DNA of 33,588 bases, from positions 1-33,588 of the forward strand of contig CAMNPQ010000005.1 of assembly GCA_946548305.1 (NCBI GenBank), in the 5' to 3' direction. The notes beneath the pieces were generated by a model. The model had not been told where the DNA came from. It saw only the letters and a list, made by a program, of their open reading frames with translations, and did not search any database. The position numbers and the translations under genes are program-made. Shown here piece by piece: positions 1 through 9,762 of the stretch. The DNA is from an uncultured Pseudobutyrivibrio sp. (GTDB lineage: Bacteria; Bacillota; Clostridia; Lachnospirales; Lachnospiraceae). The number at the start of each line of letters is the position of its first letter. Position 1 is the stretch's first letter.

Positions 1-2112
1 ACAGGCTTTTATTACACCTTTGATGAAACGAACCACTATCAGCGCGGCAGAGGCTTTCTGGTTTGCTATTTGATGCCCCTTTTAATGCTGACAATCCAGC
101 TGGTTTCAGTATTAATGTACAGAAAGTATCTTAGCTATATTGAATTTTTACCAGTAATACTATTTGCTGTTATGCCTTATGTGGCAACAATCATTCAAAT
201 ATTCGCTTATGGCTTATCACTTACGAATCTTACCCTGGTAGGAATGGTAGTGCTTCTATATTTCTTTGAAATAAAGAACATGAGTGATTTGCAGGAAGCC
301 AAGGTAAAGGCGGAGGAGGCAAACACAGCCAAATCCAGATTCCTGGCGAATATGTCCCACGAAATCCGTACCCCTATAAACACAATCATGGGTATGAATG
401 AAATGATACTGAGGGAAGATGCTTCCGATGTACCAAGGGAATATTTCAACAAGATTACAAACTATTCAAAAGACATAGAAAATGCATCTGAGTCATTGTT
501 AAATCTGGTAAATGATATTTTGGATATCTCCCAGATAGAATCAGGAAAAATGCATTTGGATGAGCATGAATATGATTTAGATGATTTGCTGAAAAATCTC
601 ACTGCTTTTATCAGAGCAAAAAGTGAGGATAAGGATTTAAAATTTATAGTAGATGTAGATAAAAATCTTCCTAAGACTGTATTTGGAGACAGTGCAAAAA
701 TCAGACAGATTTTATCAAACATATTAACAAATGCTGTTAAAAATACGGATGAGGGACAGATTAGCTTCAACATAAAGCTTCTTGAAAGAAAGCGAGAGGA
801 TTGCAAGATACAGTTTTCCGTATCCGACACAGGTATTGGAATGAAACCTGAGGAAGTGAAAAGGCTGTTTTCAGCATTTGAGCTTCTAGACGTAGTAAAG
901 AGCAGTAACATACAAGGCTCTGGTTTAGGACTTGATATATCCAGACATTTTGCAGATATGATGGGAGCTACCTTAAATTGCGAAAGCGAATATGGCAAAG
1001 GCTCTACCTTCACCTTTGAATTGACCCAAAAGGCAGTGGAAGGAACGCTCATTGGGGAATTTGAAGAAGGTGATTTATCTCCTAACAAGGGAGCTTATAT
1101 CGCAGGCTTTGTGGCTCCAGATGTAAGCGTACTTGTGGTGGACGACAATCCTATGAATTTATCTGTAATAAAGGGATTGCTGGCTCCTACAAAAATGTAT
1201 GTTGTCACTGTTGCTTCTGGAGAAGAGGCACTGGAAATGCTGGCAGAATCAAACTACGATATTGTACTCCTTGACCACATGATGCCAGGCATGGACGGTA
1301 TTGAGACAGTGGCAAACATTCGAAAGAAGGATGAAAAAATCCCTGTAATTGCCCTGACAGCAAACTATATTTCAAATGGTGAGGAATTTTACACCTCAAG
1401 GGGTTTTGACGGGTATTTATCAAAGCCTGTTGACGGGGAGACACTTGAAAAGACCATCAGAAAGTTTTTACCAAACAGCATGGTTATGGATGTGGATGCC
1501 AGCGATAGACCGCTTCAAGCTATGGAGCTTTCAGAGGAATATAAATGGCTTGAGGATGTAAAGGGCATATCCGTAAACGACGGTATTTTATATAGCGGTG
1601 GGGCTGAAGGATTTATCGGTGCCCTAAAGATGTTCGAAGAGACGCTTGAAGAAAACGCTAATGTAATTGAAAAAGCATTTAACGATAATGATATTAAATT
1701 CTACACAGTAAAGGTGCATGCCCTAAAGAGCTCCGCTAGAATAATAGGTGCTTCGTATCTTTCAAATCTGGCAAAGCAGCTGGAGGATGCGGGCAAGGCT
1801 TCCGATGTGGAGTTTATAAAAAATAATAATGACACTCTTTTAAAGGAGTACAGGGCATACAAGGACAGGCTGGCAGGTCTTATAGTAGAAGCTGACGACA
1901 GCGACAAAGAGCTGATTGATGAAGAAGAGCTAGATGGCGCTTTTGAAGCATTGAAGGAACTGGCTCCTCAGATGGATTATGATGCCATTGAAATGGTTTT
2001 AGAGCAGGTGCATGAATATCGACTGCCAGATGAAAAAGCTAAACTAATTGGTGAAATAGAAAAAGCTTTAAAGACCTTTGATTGGGACAGAATGGAAGAG
2101 CTACTAAAATAA
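1..2112 (+). CDS. Hybrid sensor histidine kinase (HisKA-HATPase-REC-Hpt), 5' end cut by window
   Basis: The frame is open from base 1, so the TTG start at 70 given by the ORF track is artificial and the true N terminus lies outside the window. The visible part begins with about three hydrophobic membrane segments, then a short coiled linker. The HisKA motif NMSHEIRTPINTIMG follows, with the phospho-accepting His at residue 120 counted from base 1. Next come an ATPase domain with N box (NILTNAVKN) and G boxes (DTGIGM, GSGLGL), a receiver domain (VLVVDDNPMN, phospho-Asp in LLDHMMPGMDG near residue 425) and an Hpt domain (VKVHALKSSARIIGA, His near 573). The protein is expected to sense a signal at the membrane and run an internal His-Asp-His relay. 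It is 18 bp upstream of the receiver gene and closely resembles the kinase at 2898, including the C-terminal tail ending in FDWDRMEELL. The signal is unknown. Confidence 0.93.
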   Translation, partial: TGFYYTFDETNHYQRGRGFLVCYLMPLLMLTIQLVSVLMYRKYLSYIEFLPVILFAVMPYVATIIQIFAYGLSLTNLTLVGMVVLLYFFEIKNMSDLQEAKVKAEEANTAKSRFLANMSHEIRTPINTIMGMNEMILREDASDVPREYFNKITNYSKDIENASESLLNLVNDILDISQIESGKMHLDEHEYDLDDLLKNLTAFIRAKSEDKDLKFIVDVDKNLPKTVFGDSAKIRQILSNILTNAVKNTDEGQISFNIKLLERKREDCKIQFSVSDTGIGMKPEEVKRLFSAFELLDVVKSSNIQGSGLGLDISRHFADMMGATLNCESEYGKGSTFTFELTQKAVEGTLIGEFEEGDLSPNKGAYIAGFVAPDVSVLVVDDNPMNLSVIKGLLAPTKMYVVTVASGEEALEMLAESNYDIVLLDHMMPGMDGIETVANIRKKDEKIPVIALTANYISNGEEFYTSRGFDGYLSKPVDGETLEKTIRKFLPNSMVMDVDASDRPLQAMELSEEYKWLEDVKGISVNDGILYSGGAEGFIGALKMFEETLEENANVIEKAFNDNDIKFYTVKVHALKSSARIIGASYLSNLAKQLEDAGKASDVEFIKNNNDTLLKEYRAYKDRLAGLIVEADDSDKELIDEEELDGAFEALKELAPQMDYDAIEMVLEQVHEYRLPDEKAKLIGEIEKALKTFDWDRMEELLK

Positions 2113-2130
2113 TATTTTTGGAGGAAATAT

Positions 2131-2889
2131 ATGGGGCAAAATAAAATTTTGATTATTGGTGAAAAGGAGTCTTTCATCATTAGGGTGCTTTTAAAAAAGC
2201 TCAAGGATGTAGATATAGATGCTGTGTTTACACTGCCGACTTTGGACAGTATAAATGAGCACTGGGAGGAAACCGGGCTTGTGACATTTTATATGGAGCA
2301 GGATGAGAGGCTGGCAGATGAAGTGCGCACTTTTCTTGTGGACAAAATGGCAGATGATGACAAGCAGATAGTTCTTATTGGAGAGCCAAATGATACGAGT
2401 GTTGTTGAAAAGGAAATTCCCAAGGAACTGATTTATGAAATTCTCCCAAGACCTTTAGACTACGAAAAGTATATAGAGGTGGTGAATGTCTACTATAAAA
2501 AGGCGGCATCTGGTGAACTGAAAAAAAGTATTCTGGTAGTTGATGATGATCCAAATTATATGAATCTCGTTAGAGAATGGTTGAAGGATACCTACAAAAT
2601 ATCTATGGCAACCTCTGGGCTTAGAGCCATCAAATGGTTGGGGGCAAACAAGGTGGATTTGATACTCCTTGACTACGAGATGCCTGTGACAGATGGCCCT
2701 CAGGTACTGGAAATGCTCAGGGCAGATGATGACACTAAAAATATTCCTGTTATTTTCCTTACAGGAAGAGATGATAAGGAAAGTGTTATGTCTGTGGTGG
2801 CATTAAAACCAGAAGGATATTTTTTAAAGACTATAGGAAAAGAAGAGTTATTAAATAAATTAAAAATGTTTTTCATCCAAAAGGACTAA
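2131..2889 (+). CDS. Two-receiver response regulator-like protein without output domain
   Basis: The 252-residue protein starts at an ATG after a good TTGGAGG site. The C-terminal half (about residues 130-250) is a standard receiver domain: acidic pocket LVVDDDPN, phospho-Asp 181 in LLDYEMPVTDG, conserved Thr in IFLTGRDD and Lys in FLKTIG. The N-terminal half starts with KILIIGEKESF and has receiver-like alternating strands and helices, but it lacks the acidic pair and a clear phospho-Asp, so it is probably a degenerate receiver. No DNA-binding, GGDEF or other output domain is present. It sits between two hybrid kinases (18 bp and 8 bp gaps) and is probably a phosphorelay intermediate or a protein-interaction output for them. 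The receiver assignment is firm; the pathway role is inference. Confidence 0.88.
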   Translation: MGQNKILIIGEKESFIIRVLLKKLKDVDIDAVFTLPTLDSINEHWEETGLVTFYMEQDERLADEVRTFLVDKMADDDKQIVLIGEPNDTSVVEKEIPKELIYEILPRPLDYEKYIEVVNVYYKKAASGELKKSILVVDDDPNYMNLVREWLKDTYKISMATSGLRAIKWLGANKVDLILLDYEMPVTDGPQVLEMLRADDDTKNIPVIFLTGRDDKESVMSVVALKPEGYFLKTIGKEELLNKLKMFFIQKD

Positions 2890-2897
2890 TTTGAAGC

Positions 2898-5800
2898 ATG
2901 ACTAGACTGAGTAAACTATTGAAAAAGCTGGTGACTCCTGTTGCATTAATTAGCTTATTTGGTTGTTGTATTTGTGGGGCGGTTTTTGCAAAAGAGAATG
3001 TAGCTCAAAGTGAAAAAGTTCAGATTGGTGGAGGCTATGCCGCATCAAAACAATTAGGGCAGGTGGGATACTCTGCCCAGATTTATGATGCCACAAATGG
3101 TCTGCCCACCTCAGAGGCAAATTATATACTGGCAGCCGAAGATGGCTTCATTTGGATAGGGGGCTACAGCGGTATAATCAGGTATGACGGCAATGAATTT
3201 ACCAGATTTACCAATACCGATGGACTTACCAGTGGAAGAGCTTTGTTTCAGGATTCGAAAAATAGAATCTGGATTGGAACAAACGATAATGGAATAGTTT
3301 ATTTTGATACAGACAGGGGTGCTCACCATTATTCTGTGGCAGATGGTCTGCCTTCATCTTCAATTCGTACCTTTGCCGAGGATGAAAATGGAAATGTTTT
3401 TATAGGAACAACAGAGGGCGCAGCTTACTTTGACAATAGTGGTACTCTGTGCTCTTTTGATGATGAAAGAATCAATACACAAAGAATTCTTAGAATGGTA
3501 TCCGCAAGTGATGGCACTATTTACGGCTACACCAAAACCGGGGATATTTTTCAAATAAATGACTGCGAGCTTTCAAACTATATTGAAGGCAAATCTATAT
3601 CAAATCTGGAAATATCAAATATCTATGCTGATAAAGCAAATCAAGGTAAAGTTTATTTAGGAACAAAAACTGACAAGGTGTATTATGGCACTTTTGGAGA
3701 AAAGCTTTCAGATATGGAAGAAATATCTGTGAGTCCACTGAAAAATGTGAAGTGGGTGGATTATGCCTGTGGCAGAATATGGGTGGCATCAGAAAGTGCA
3801 TTTGGATATTTAGATGAAAAAGGTACTTTCACGCTTGTTGAAAATGTACCAATTAATAATGGCATAGAGATGATGACAGCCGACTATCAGGGAAATATAT
3901 GGATTGCATCTTCAAGACAAGGTGTGATGAAGCTGGTGGTAAACAATTTTTCAGATGTAACGAGAAATGCAGGACTGGAAAGTGAAGTGGTAAACACCAC
4001 CTGCAAACTGAACAATTCTCTTTACGTGGGTACAAATGATGGACTTAGAATACTAAAGAATCTGACAACCCCTGAGGAAAATGAACTCACGGATTATTTG
4101 AAGGGGGCAAAAATACGCTGTATTACAAAGGATGATGAGGACAATCTGTGGCTTTCCACCTTTGACAGCAAGCTGGGCTTGGTGTGTGCCAAAGCCGATG
4201 GAAGAATAATCAATTTTACCACGGCAGAAGGAATGCCAAGCAACGAGGTGAGATGTGCAAAGCAAGCCAGTGATGGAAGAATAATAGCTGGAACTAATGG
4301 AGGCCTGGCAATCATCAAGGATGATGAAGTGGTGGATTCCGTAGACTCCAGTGATGGCATAAAAAACACTGTATTTTTAGATATAGAAGATGGATTGGAT
4401 GGAGAGATATATGCTGCCACTGACGGTGACGGTATGTATGTTATCAAATCAGATTCCATAGAAAGATATGGAAGTGAAGCAGGTCTCACCAGTGATGTTA
4501 TCAACAGAATAAAATGGGATGAAAAAAGAAAGCTGTATTGGATTGTCACATCCAATTCCATTGAGTACATGAAGGATGGGCAAATCACCTGCGTCACCTC
4601 ATTTCCCTATAATAATATAGACAATATTTATTATGATGATAATGATGGGCTTTGGGTGCTGGCATCAAATGGTATTTACACTGTGAAGGTGGAAGAAATG
4701 CTAGAGGATAGGGTGGAAGACTATCAGCTGTATACAATGGCCAACGGACTCACCAGTATGCCTGTTTTATCAGAGTATTCCGATATAGATGCAGAAGGAA
4801 ATTTGTACATATCGGGGATAACCGGAGTATCTGCTGTTAATATCAACAACTATTACACTGGAAGTATGTGGATAAAGACAGGAGTTACTAATATTTTTTG
4901 TGATGATGAAAGCATTATCCCACAAAAGGATGGCACCTATGTGCTTCCTGCAACAAAGGGACGTATCCAAATAGTTCCGGCAGTTTTAGATTATTCCATG
5001 ACAAATCCGCTGATTCATGTATATTTGGAGGGAAGCAACGATAATGGGTATATAGAATACAGAGACAATATCACCTCACTGGAATTTACAGGCTTGAGAT
5101 ACGGCAAATATACTCTCCATGTGCAGGTACTGTCCGCAAATGGTGATGAAATTCTGGTGGATGATTTATACAAAATAAATAAGGAGCCTACCTTTTTTGA
5201 GAGAACTGCTGTCAGAGTGATGCTGGTAATTCTTTTTGCGGTATTTTCTGGTCTTGTGGTATGGCAGTTTATGACTCAAACCGTCATTCGCAGACAATAT
5301 ATGGAAATCGCCCAGGCTAAGGACGAGGCAGAGCGGGCAAACTCGGCAAAATCCAGATTTTTAGCAAATATGTCCCATGAAATAAGAACACCTATAAACA
5401 CTATTATGGGTATGGATGAAATGATTTTGAGGGAGAATCCTGACGGAGTGCCAAAGCCGTATCTAATGTCCGTTATCAACAATGCAATGGATATCATGAC
5501 TGCCTCAGAAACACTACTTGGTCTTATAAATGAAATACTTGATATATCCAAAATTGAATCCGGCAAAATGCATTTAGTGGAGCAGGACTATGAGCCAGAG
5601 GAACAGCTTAGAGCTATTATCACTATGATAAGGGTTAAAAGTGATGAAAAGGAATTGAAATTCGATGTGGATATTGATGAAAATATTCCAAAGAAGCTGT
5701 ACGGAGATGCAGGAAAGATAAAACAAATCACCCTGAACCTTCTGACAAACGCTGTAAAATATACTGAAAAAGGTGGATTTACATTAAAGGTTCAGCAGGA

Positions 5801-7148
5801 AAAAACAGAAAAAGATTATAGCGATATCAGAATATCTGTCAAAGATACAGGAATAGGTGTAAAAAAAGAGGATTTGGACAAGCTTTTTACCGCCTATGAG
5901 AGACTGGATGAGGAAAGAAACAGTGCAATTCAAGGAACAGGATTGGGACTGGATATCTCCAGAAGATTCAGTGAGCTGATGGGTGGAAAGCTCTGGTGTG
6001 AAAGTGAATATGGAAAAGGCTCTGAGTTTATTTTCACGTTCAAACAAAAAATAGTGGATGCCACACCAATAGGAGAGTTCAAGGAGCGTGTGGAGGAGGT
6101 TCCACAAGGCTTTTATGCACCTAAATTCATTGCTCCTGATGCCCATATACTTGTGGTGGACGATACACCAATGAATTTAAACGTAATCAAGGGATTATTA
6201 AAGCCTACAAAGATAGACATCACCACAGCTACAAGCGGAGCGGAATGTCTTGAAAAGGTGAAAGGGCAAAAGTTTCATGTGGTGCTTCTAGACCATCTAA
6301 TGCCAGAGATGGATGGAATCGAGACACTTCAAAAGCTCAGGGAAATAGACAAAGAAGTGCCTGTATATGCCCTTACAGCCAACACATCACCTGATGCAGA
6401 AAAATACTACAAGGAAAAAGGCTTTAGTGGATATCTGGCAAAGCCTATTGACACCAGTGTCATGGAGTCTACCTTGATGGAACACATAAAGGATGTGATT
6501 ATAGAACGCCCAGCAGAAGCCATGGATGAAATCGAGCCTACAGAGCTGTCTGAGGATATGCAGTGGCTAAAGGATGTGGAAGGCTTGGATTTAGATTTGG
6601 GCATTAAAAATTCAGGCGGAATAACTGTTTTCACACATAGCATTAAAGACTTCTATGATACTATTGATTTTAATGCAGACACAATTGAGGATGCATTTGA
6701 AGGCAAGGACTACAAGCTTTACACAGTAAAGGTTCATGCCCTGAAAACCTCAGCGAGAATTGTGGGTGCTACAGCACTTTCAATAGCTTCCGAGCAATTG
6801 GAAAATGCCGGTAAAAATAACGATATTGATTTTATACAGGCAAACACAGCCGCTTTATTAAAAGACTACAGAGCATTTAAGGATAGACTTTCAAAGCTTG
6901 ATACAGGCAAAGACCACGGTGCAAGTGATGCAAGAGAGGATATAACAAAGTCTGATTTAGACAGTGCATACGAAGCTCTAAAGGAACTGGTAGAGCAAAT
7001 GGATTATGATGGAGTGGAGCTGGTAATTTCGCAGGTAAATGATTATAAATTGCCAGAGGAAGATGCTGAAAAATTCAAAGAGTTGAAAAGACTATTGCAA
7101 CGGTTTGATTGGGATGCAATGGAAAATATGCTAAGAGAGGAGAATTAA
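2898..7148 (+). CDS. Hybrid two-component sensor with periplasm-type beta-propeller, HisKA, REC and Hpt
   Basis: This 1416-residue protein begins with a signal-peptide-like N terminus (KKLV then a hydrophobic core, ending VFA-KE near residue 31). Residues of about 55-650 form repeated propeller blades of the two-component-regulator-propeller type (repeats such as GLPTSEANYI, DGLTSGRALFQD and GNIWIASSRQG). A Y_Y_Y-like Ig domain follows (GLRYGKYTLHVQV), then one membrane helix near 770-795. The cytoplasmic part has HisKA (His 827 in NMSHEIRTPIN), HATPase (NLLTNAVKY, GTGLGL), a receiver domain (Asp 1132 in LLDHLMPEMDG) and Hpt (His 1280 in VKVHALKTSARIVGA). Such architectures in other bacteria sense extracellular glycans or peptides; the ligand here is not known. 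The gene lies 8 bp after the receiver gene, and its 3' end carries the ribosome site of the next gene, which links it to the export operon. Confidence 0.94.
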   Translation: MTRLSKLLKKLVTPVALISLFGCCICGAVFAKENVAQSEKVQIGGGYAASKQLGQVGYSAQIYDATNGLPTSEANYILAAEDGFIWIGGYSGIIRYDGNEFTRFTNTDGLTSGRALFQDSKNRIWIGTNDNGIVYFDTDRGAHHYSVADGLPSSSIRTFAEDENGNVFIGTTEGAAYFDNSGTLCSFDDERINTQRILRMVSASDGTIYGYTKTGDIFQINDCELSNYIEGKSISNLEISNIYADKANQGKVYLGTKTDKVYYGTFGEKLSDMEEISVSPLKNVKWVDYACGRIWVASESAFGYLDEKGTFTLVENVPINNGIEMMTADYQGNIWIASSRQGVMKLVVNNFSDVTRNAGLESEVVNTTCKLNNSLYVGTNDGLRILKNLTTPEENELTDYLKGAKIRCITKDDEDNLWLSTFDSKLGLVCAKADGRIINFTTAEGMPSNEVRCAKQASDGRIIAGTNGGLAIIKDDEVVDSVDSSDGIKNTVFLDIEDGLDGEIYAATDGDGMYVIKSDSIERYGSEAGLTSDVINRIKWDEKRKLYWIVTSNSIEYMKDGQITCVTSFPYNNIDNIYYDDNDGLWVLASNGIYTVKVEEMLEDRVEDYQLYTMANGLTSMPVLSEYSDIDAEGNLYISGITGVSAVNINNYYTGSMWIKTGVTNIFCDDESIIPQKDGTYVLPATKGRIQIVPAVLDYSMTNPLIHVYLEGSNDNGYIEYRDNITSLEFTGLRYGKYTLHVQVLSANGDEILVDDLYKINKEPTFFERTAVRVMLVILFAVFSGLVVWQFMTQTVIRRQYMEIAQAKDEAERANSAKSRFLANMSHEIRTPINTIMGMDEMILRENPDGVPKPYLMSVINNAMDIMTASETLLGLINEILDISKIESGKMHLVEQDYEPEEQLRAIITMIRVKSDEKELKFDVDIDENIPKKLYGDAGKIKQITLNLLTNAVKYTEKGGFTLKVQQEKTEKDYSDIRISVKDTGIGVKKEDLDKLFTAYERLDEERNSAIQGTGLGLDISRRFSELMGGKLWCESEYGKGSEFIFTFKQKIVDATPIGEFKERVEEVPQGFYAPKFIAPDAHILVVDDTPMNLNVIKGLLKPTKIDITTATSGAECLEKVKGQKFHVVLLDHLMPEMDGIETLQKLREIDKEVPVYALTANTSPDAEKYYKEKGFSGYLAKPIDTSVMESTLMEHIKDVIIERPAEAMDEIEPTELSEDMQWLKDVEGLDLDLGIKNSGGITVFTHSIKDFYDTIDFNADTIEDAFEGKDYKLYTVKVHALKTSARIVGATALSIASEQLENAGKNNDIDFIQANTAALLKDYRAFKDRLSKLDTGKDHGASDAREDITKSDLDSAYEALKELVEQMDYDGVELVISQVNDYKLPEEDAEKFKELKRLLQRFDWDAMENMLREEN

Positions 7149-7150
7149 TA

Positions 7151-7573
7151 TTGGACAACAAACTTTTTAGAAAAAAAACAATTGACAGAATATCGTCTCC
7201 AGAGCAGCTGACAGATTATTTAAAAGTGACTAACCCGGGAATATGGCTGATTCTTATTGCAGTGGTTTTGATTCTTGTGGGTTTTTTGGCGTGGGCTTCC
7301 GTAGGAACATTAACTACCACTGTGGATGCAACAGCCCAGATTGATAGTAAAGCTGCATATATAGTAGTCACAGGAAATAACAGCATAAAGGATGTGCAGA
7401 CAGGTATGAAGGTGATTGTGGACACTGAGGAGTATGTGATTTCAAATGTAGACACAGATGATTTAGGCAGAACAGTTGCTCATGCTACCATAGATTTGCC
7501 AGATGGAAAGTACAATTGCAAAATCGTGGTTGAGGAGATTCATCCCATTGTATTTCTGATGGAAGGTAGGTGA
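7151..7573 (+). CDS. Short HlyD-like membrane protein of an NHLM/NHLP-type export system
   Basis: The ORF track starts at 7109 inside the kinase gene. I prefer the TTG at 7151, because GAGAGGAG lies just upstream and the kinase stops at 7148. The resulting protein of about 140 residues has a polar N terminus, one transmembrane helix near residues 32-53 (IWLILIAVVLILVGFL) and a small beta-rich domain of about 85 residues with a lipoyl/barrel feel (GMKVIVDTEEYVISNV). The family usually seen next to such ABC genes is the roughly 400-residue HlyD-type 'NHLP secretion protein'; this one lacks the long coiled-coil hairpin. It lies 4 bp before the peptidase-ABC gene, so an accessory role in export is likely. 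The family assignment rests mainly on context and topology. Confidence 0.72.
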   Translation: MDNKLFRKKTIDRISSPEQLTDYLKVTNPGIWLILIAVVLILVGFLAWASVGTLTTTVDATAQIDSKAAYIVVTGNNSIKDVQTGMKVIVDTEEYVISNVDTDDLGRTVAHATIDLPDGKYNCKIVVEEIHPIVFLMEGR

Positions 7574-7577
7574 AATC

Positions 7578-9755
7578 ATGGAGAAAAAAATTCCACCATC
7601 CCTGACTCACGGTGTGGCAAAGGTACCTGTAATATTGCAGCTTGAAGCTTTAGAATGTGGTGCGGCATGCCTTGCTATGGTGATGGCTTACTATGGTAAA
7701 TGGGTCCCTCTAGAACAGGTAAGAGCCGATTGCGGTGTGTCCCGTGATGGCTCAAATGCAAAAAATATATTTAAAGCAGCAGAAAATTATGGCTTTGAAA
7801 CCTCAGCCTATAAAATGGATGCAGAGGAATTATTAACGGAAGGCGTATTTCCTTGCATAATTCATTGGAACATGAATCACTTTGTGGTTTTAAATGGTTT
7901 TAAAGGAAAAAAGGCATATATCAACGATCCTGCAAAGGGTCTAATTGTTGTAAACTGGGATATATTTGACGTTTCCTTTACTGGTATAGTAATAATGCCA
8001 GTGCCATCCAAAGAATTTAAACAGACAGGCAAACCAAAAAGCACTCTGGCCTTTGCAAAAAAGAGACTGGCAGGAGTGGGGGCTACCACAGTATTTGTTA
8101 TGATAGCCACTGCAATTGCCTATATGTTTGGAATACTGGATTCCATTACATCCAAAATATTTATAGACAGGCTGCTTACTGGAATTAATAGGGATTGGGT
8201 TCGCCCATTTATATATATACTGGTGGTTTTTGCCCTTTTGAACATAATAGTGCAGTGGGTAAACACCATATATTCTCTTAAAATCAATGGAAAAATGGCA
8301 GCGGTGGGAAGTTGCTCATATATGTGGAAGCTTTTAAAGCTTCCCATGGAATTTTATTCCCAGAGACTGGCTGGAGATATACAGGTAAGACTGGGGCTGA
8401 ACACAAGTATTGCAGCCACTTTGGTAAATACCTTTGGTCCACTTCTTATAAATTCTGTGATGATGGTTTTTTATCTGCTGCTGATGATTAAACAAAGCAG
8501 CCTGCTTACTGTCATAGGTCTTGCAGCAGTACTGATTAATATCTTTTTAGGAAAGGTTATTTCTGATAAAAGACTTGCTATTGCAAGAGTGCAGATGAGA
8601 GACGTGGGAAAGCTGGAAGCATCTACAGTAAGCGGAATTGATATGATAGAAACTATTAAAGCCAGTGGAGCGGAGAATGGTTTCTTTGAAAAGTGGTCAG
8701 GAATACAGGCATCAGTTAATTCTTCAAGTGTGAATTCTGCTCTTAACGAAGCCTGGCTTGGAACTATTCCAGCATTTTTTAGCAGCTTGGCAAACTATGT
8801 AGTACTTATCCTGGGTGCTTATCTTGTAATCAAAGGTGACTTCACTTTAGGTTCAGTATTGATGTTTCAGGGATTTTTAACATCCTTCATAGGTCCTGCC
8901 AACAGCCTTATATCAGTTGGACAGACTATTTTGGAGATGCGCACCAATATGGAGCGAGTAGAGGATGTTATGGAATATCCAGATGATGTGGGACTCACAG
9001 AAAATTTAGATGCTTCCACCCAAAACATTTCAAAGCTAAAGGGTGGAGTGGAGATTAATAATCTCACATTTGGTTATTCAAGGCTGGGAGAGCCTGTTTT
9101 AAAGAATTTCAATCTGTCTATAAAGCCCGGAGAAAGGGTAGCTATAGTAGGTGCCACTGGCTGTGGAAAATCCACTTTGTCAAAGCTGATATCGGGACTG
9201 TATCAGCCTTGGGAAGGGGAGATTTTATTTGATGGAAAGCCACGCAGCGCATATCCAAGAGAAGTGATGACAGGCTCAGTTGCTGTGGTGGATCAGGACA
9301 TCATTGTGTTTGAGGATACCATTGCAAACAACATCAAAATGTGGGATGAGTCAATCAAAGATTTTGAAATGATTTTAGCCGCAAGGGATGCACAGATACA
9401 TGATGACATATTAAAAATGCCTGATGGCTACAAACATAAACTGGTATCAGGGGGCAAGGATTTGTCTGGAGGCCAAAGGCAGCGTATGGAAATAGCCCGC
9501 GTGCTAGCCCAGGATCCCATTATTATAATTTTAGATGAAGCCACAAGTGCTCTTGATGCCAAGACTGAATATGATGTGGTGGAGGCTATCAAGGCTAGAG
9601 GCATCACATGCATAGTTATTGCCCATAGACTTTCCACAATTCGTGATTGCGATAAAATCATAGTTCTTGATGATGGAGAGATAGCAGAGCAGGGTACACA
9701 TGAGACCTTGCTGGCAGCTGGCGGTATTTACGAACAATTGATAGCTAATGAGTGA
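7578..9755 (+). CDS. C39 peptidase-containing ABC exporter (NHLM/NHLP-type bacteriocin processing and export)
   Basis: This is a 725-residue peptidase-containing ABC transporter. Residues 1-140 are a C39 protease domain with catalytic Cys 27 (LECGAACLAM), His 101 (NMNHFVVL) and Asp 117 (NDPAKG), which cleaves double-glycine leaders. A six-helix exporter membrane domain occupies about 165-460. The C-terminal nucleotide-binding domain has Walker A GATGCGKST (about 525-533), signature LSGGQRQRMEIARV, Walker B IIILDEATSALD and the His switch in IAHRLST. Length and domain order match the NHLP-family peptidase/permease/ATPase subunit. The start has a GGTAGGTGAAATC ribosome region 4 bp after the HlyD-like gene. 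The likely substrates are the two GG-leader peptides encoded at 12038 and 12304. The enzyme class is certain; the substrate is inferred from proximity. Confidence 0.95.
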   Translation: MEKKIPPSLTHGVAKVPVILQLEALECGAACLAMVMAYYGKWVPLEQVRADCGVSRDGSNAKNIFKAAENYGFETSAYKMDAEELLTEGVFPCIIHWNMNHFVVLNGFKGKKAYINDPAKGLIVVNWDIFDVSFTGIVIMPVPSKEFKQTGKPKSTLAFAKKRLAGVGATTVFVMIATAIAYMFGILDSITSKIFIDRLLTGINRDWVRPFIYILVVFALLNIIVQWVNTIYSLKINGKMAAVGSCSYMWKLLKLPMEFYSQRLAGDIQVRLGLNTSIAATLVNTFGPLLINSVMMVFYLLLMIKQSSLLTVIGLAAVLINIFLGKVISDKRLAIARVQMRDVGKLEASTVSGIDMIETIKASGAENGFFEKWSGIQASVNSSSVNSALNEAWLGTIPAFFSSLANYVVLILGAYLVIKGDFTLGSVLMFQGFLTSFIGPANSLISVGQTILEMRTNMERVEDVMEYPDDVGLTENLDASTQNISKLKGGVEINNLTFGYSRLGEPVLKNFNLSIKPGERVAIVGATGCGKSTLSKLISGLYQPWEGEILFDGKPRSAYPREVMTGSVAVVDQDIIVFEDTIANNIKMWDESIKDFEMILAARDAQIHDDILKMPDGYKHKLVSGGKDLSGGQRQRMEIARVLAQDPIIIILDEATSALDAKTEYDVVEAIKARGITCIVIAHRLSTIRDCDKIIVLDDGEIAEQGTHETLLAAGGIYEQLIANE

Positions 9756-9762
9756 GGGTAAA

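Noticed and set aside
462-1088. 208-codon minus-strand ORF opposite the first hybrid kinase, and similar ORFs at 4094-4597, 5784-6146, 17444-17803 and 28213-28623
   Set aside because: They lie wholly opposite genes with clear motifs, have Ser/Phe-rich antisense composition and no plausible ribosome sites.
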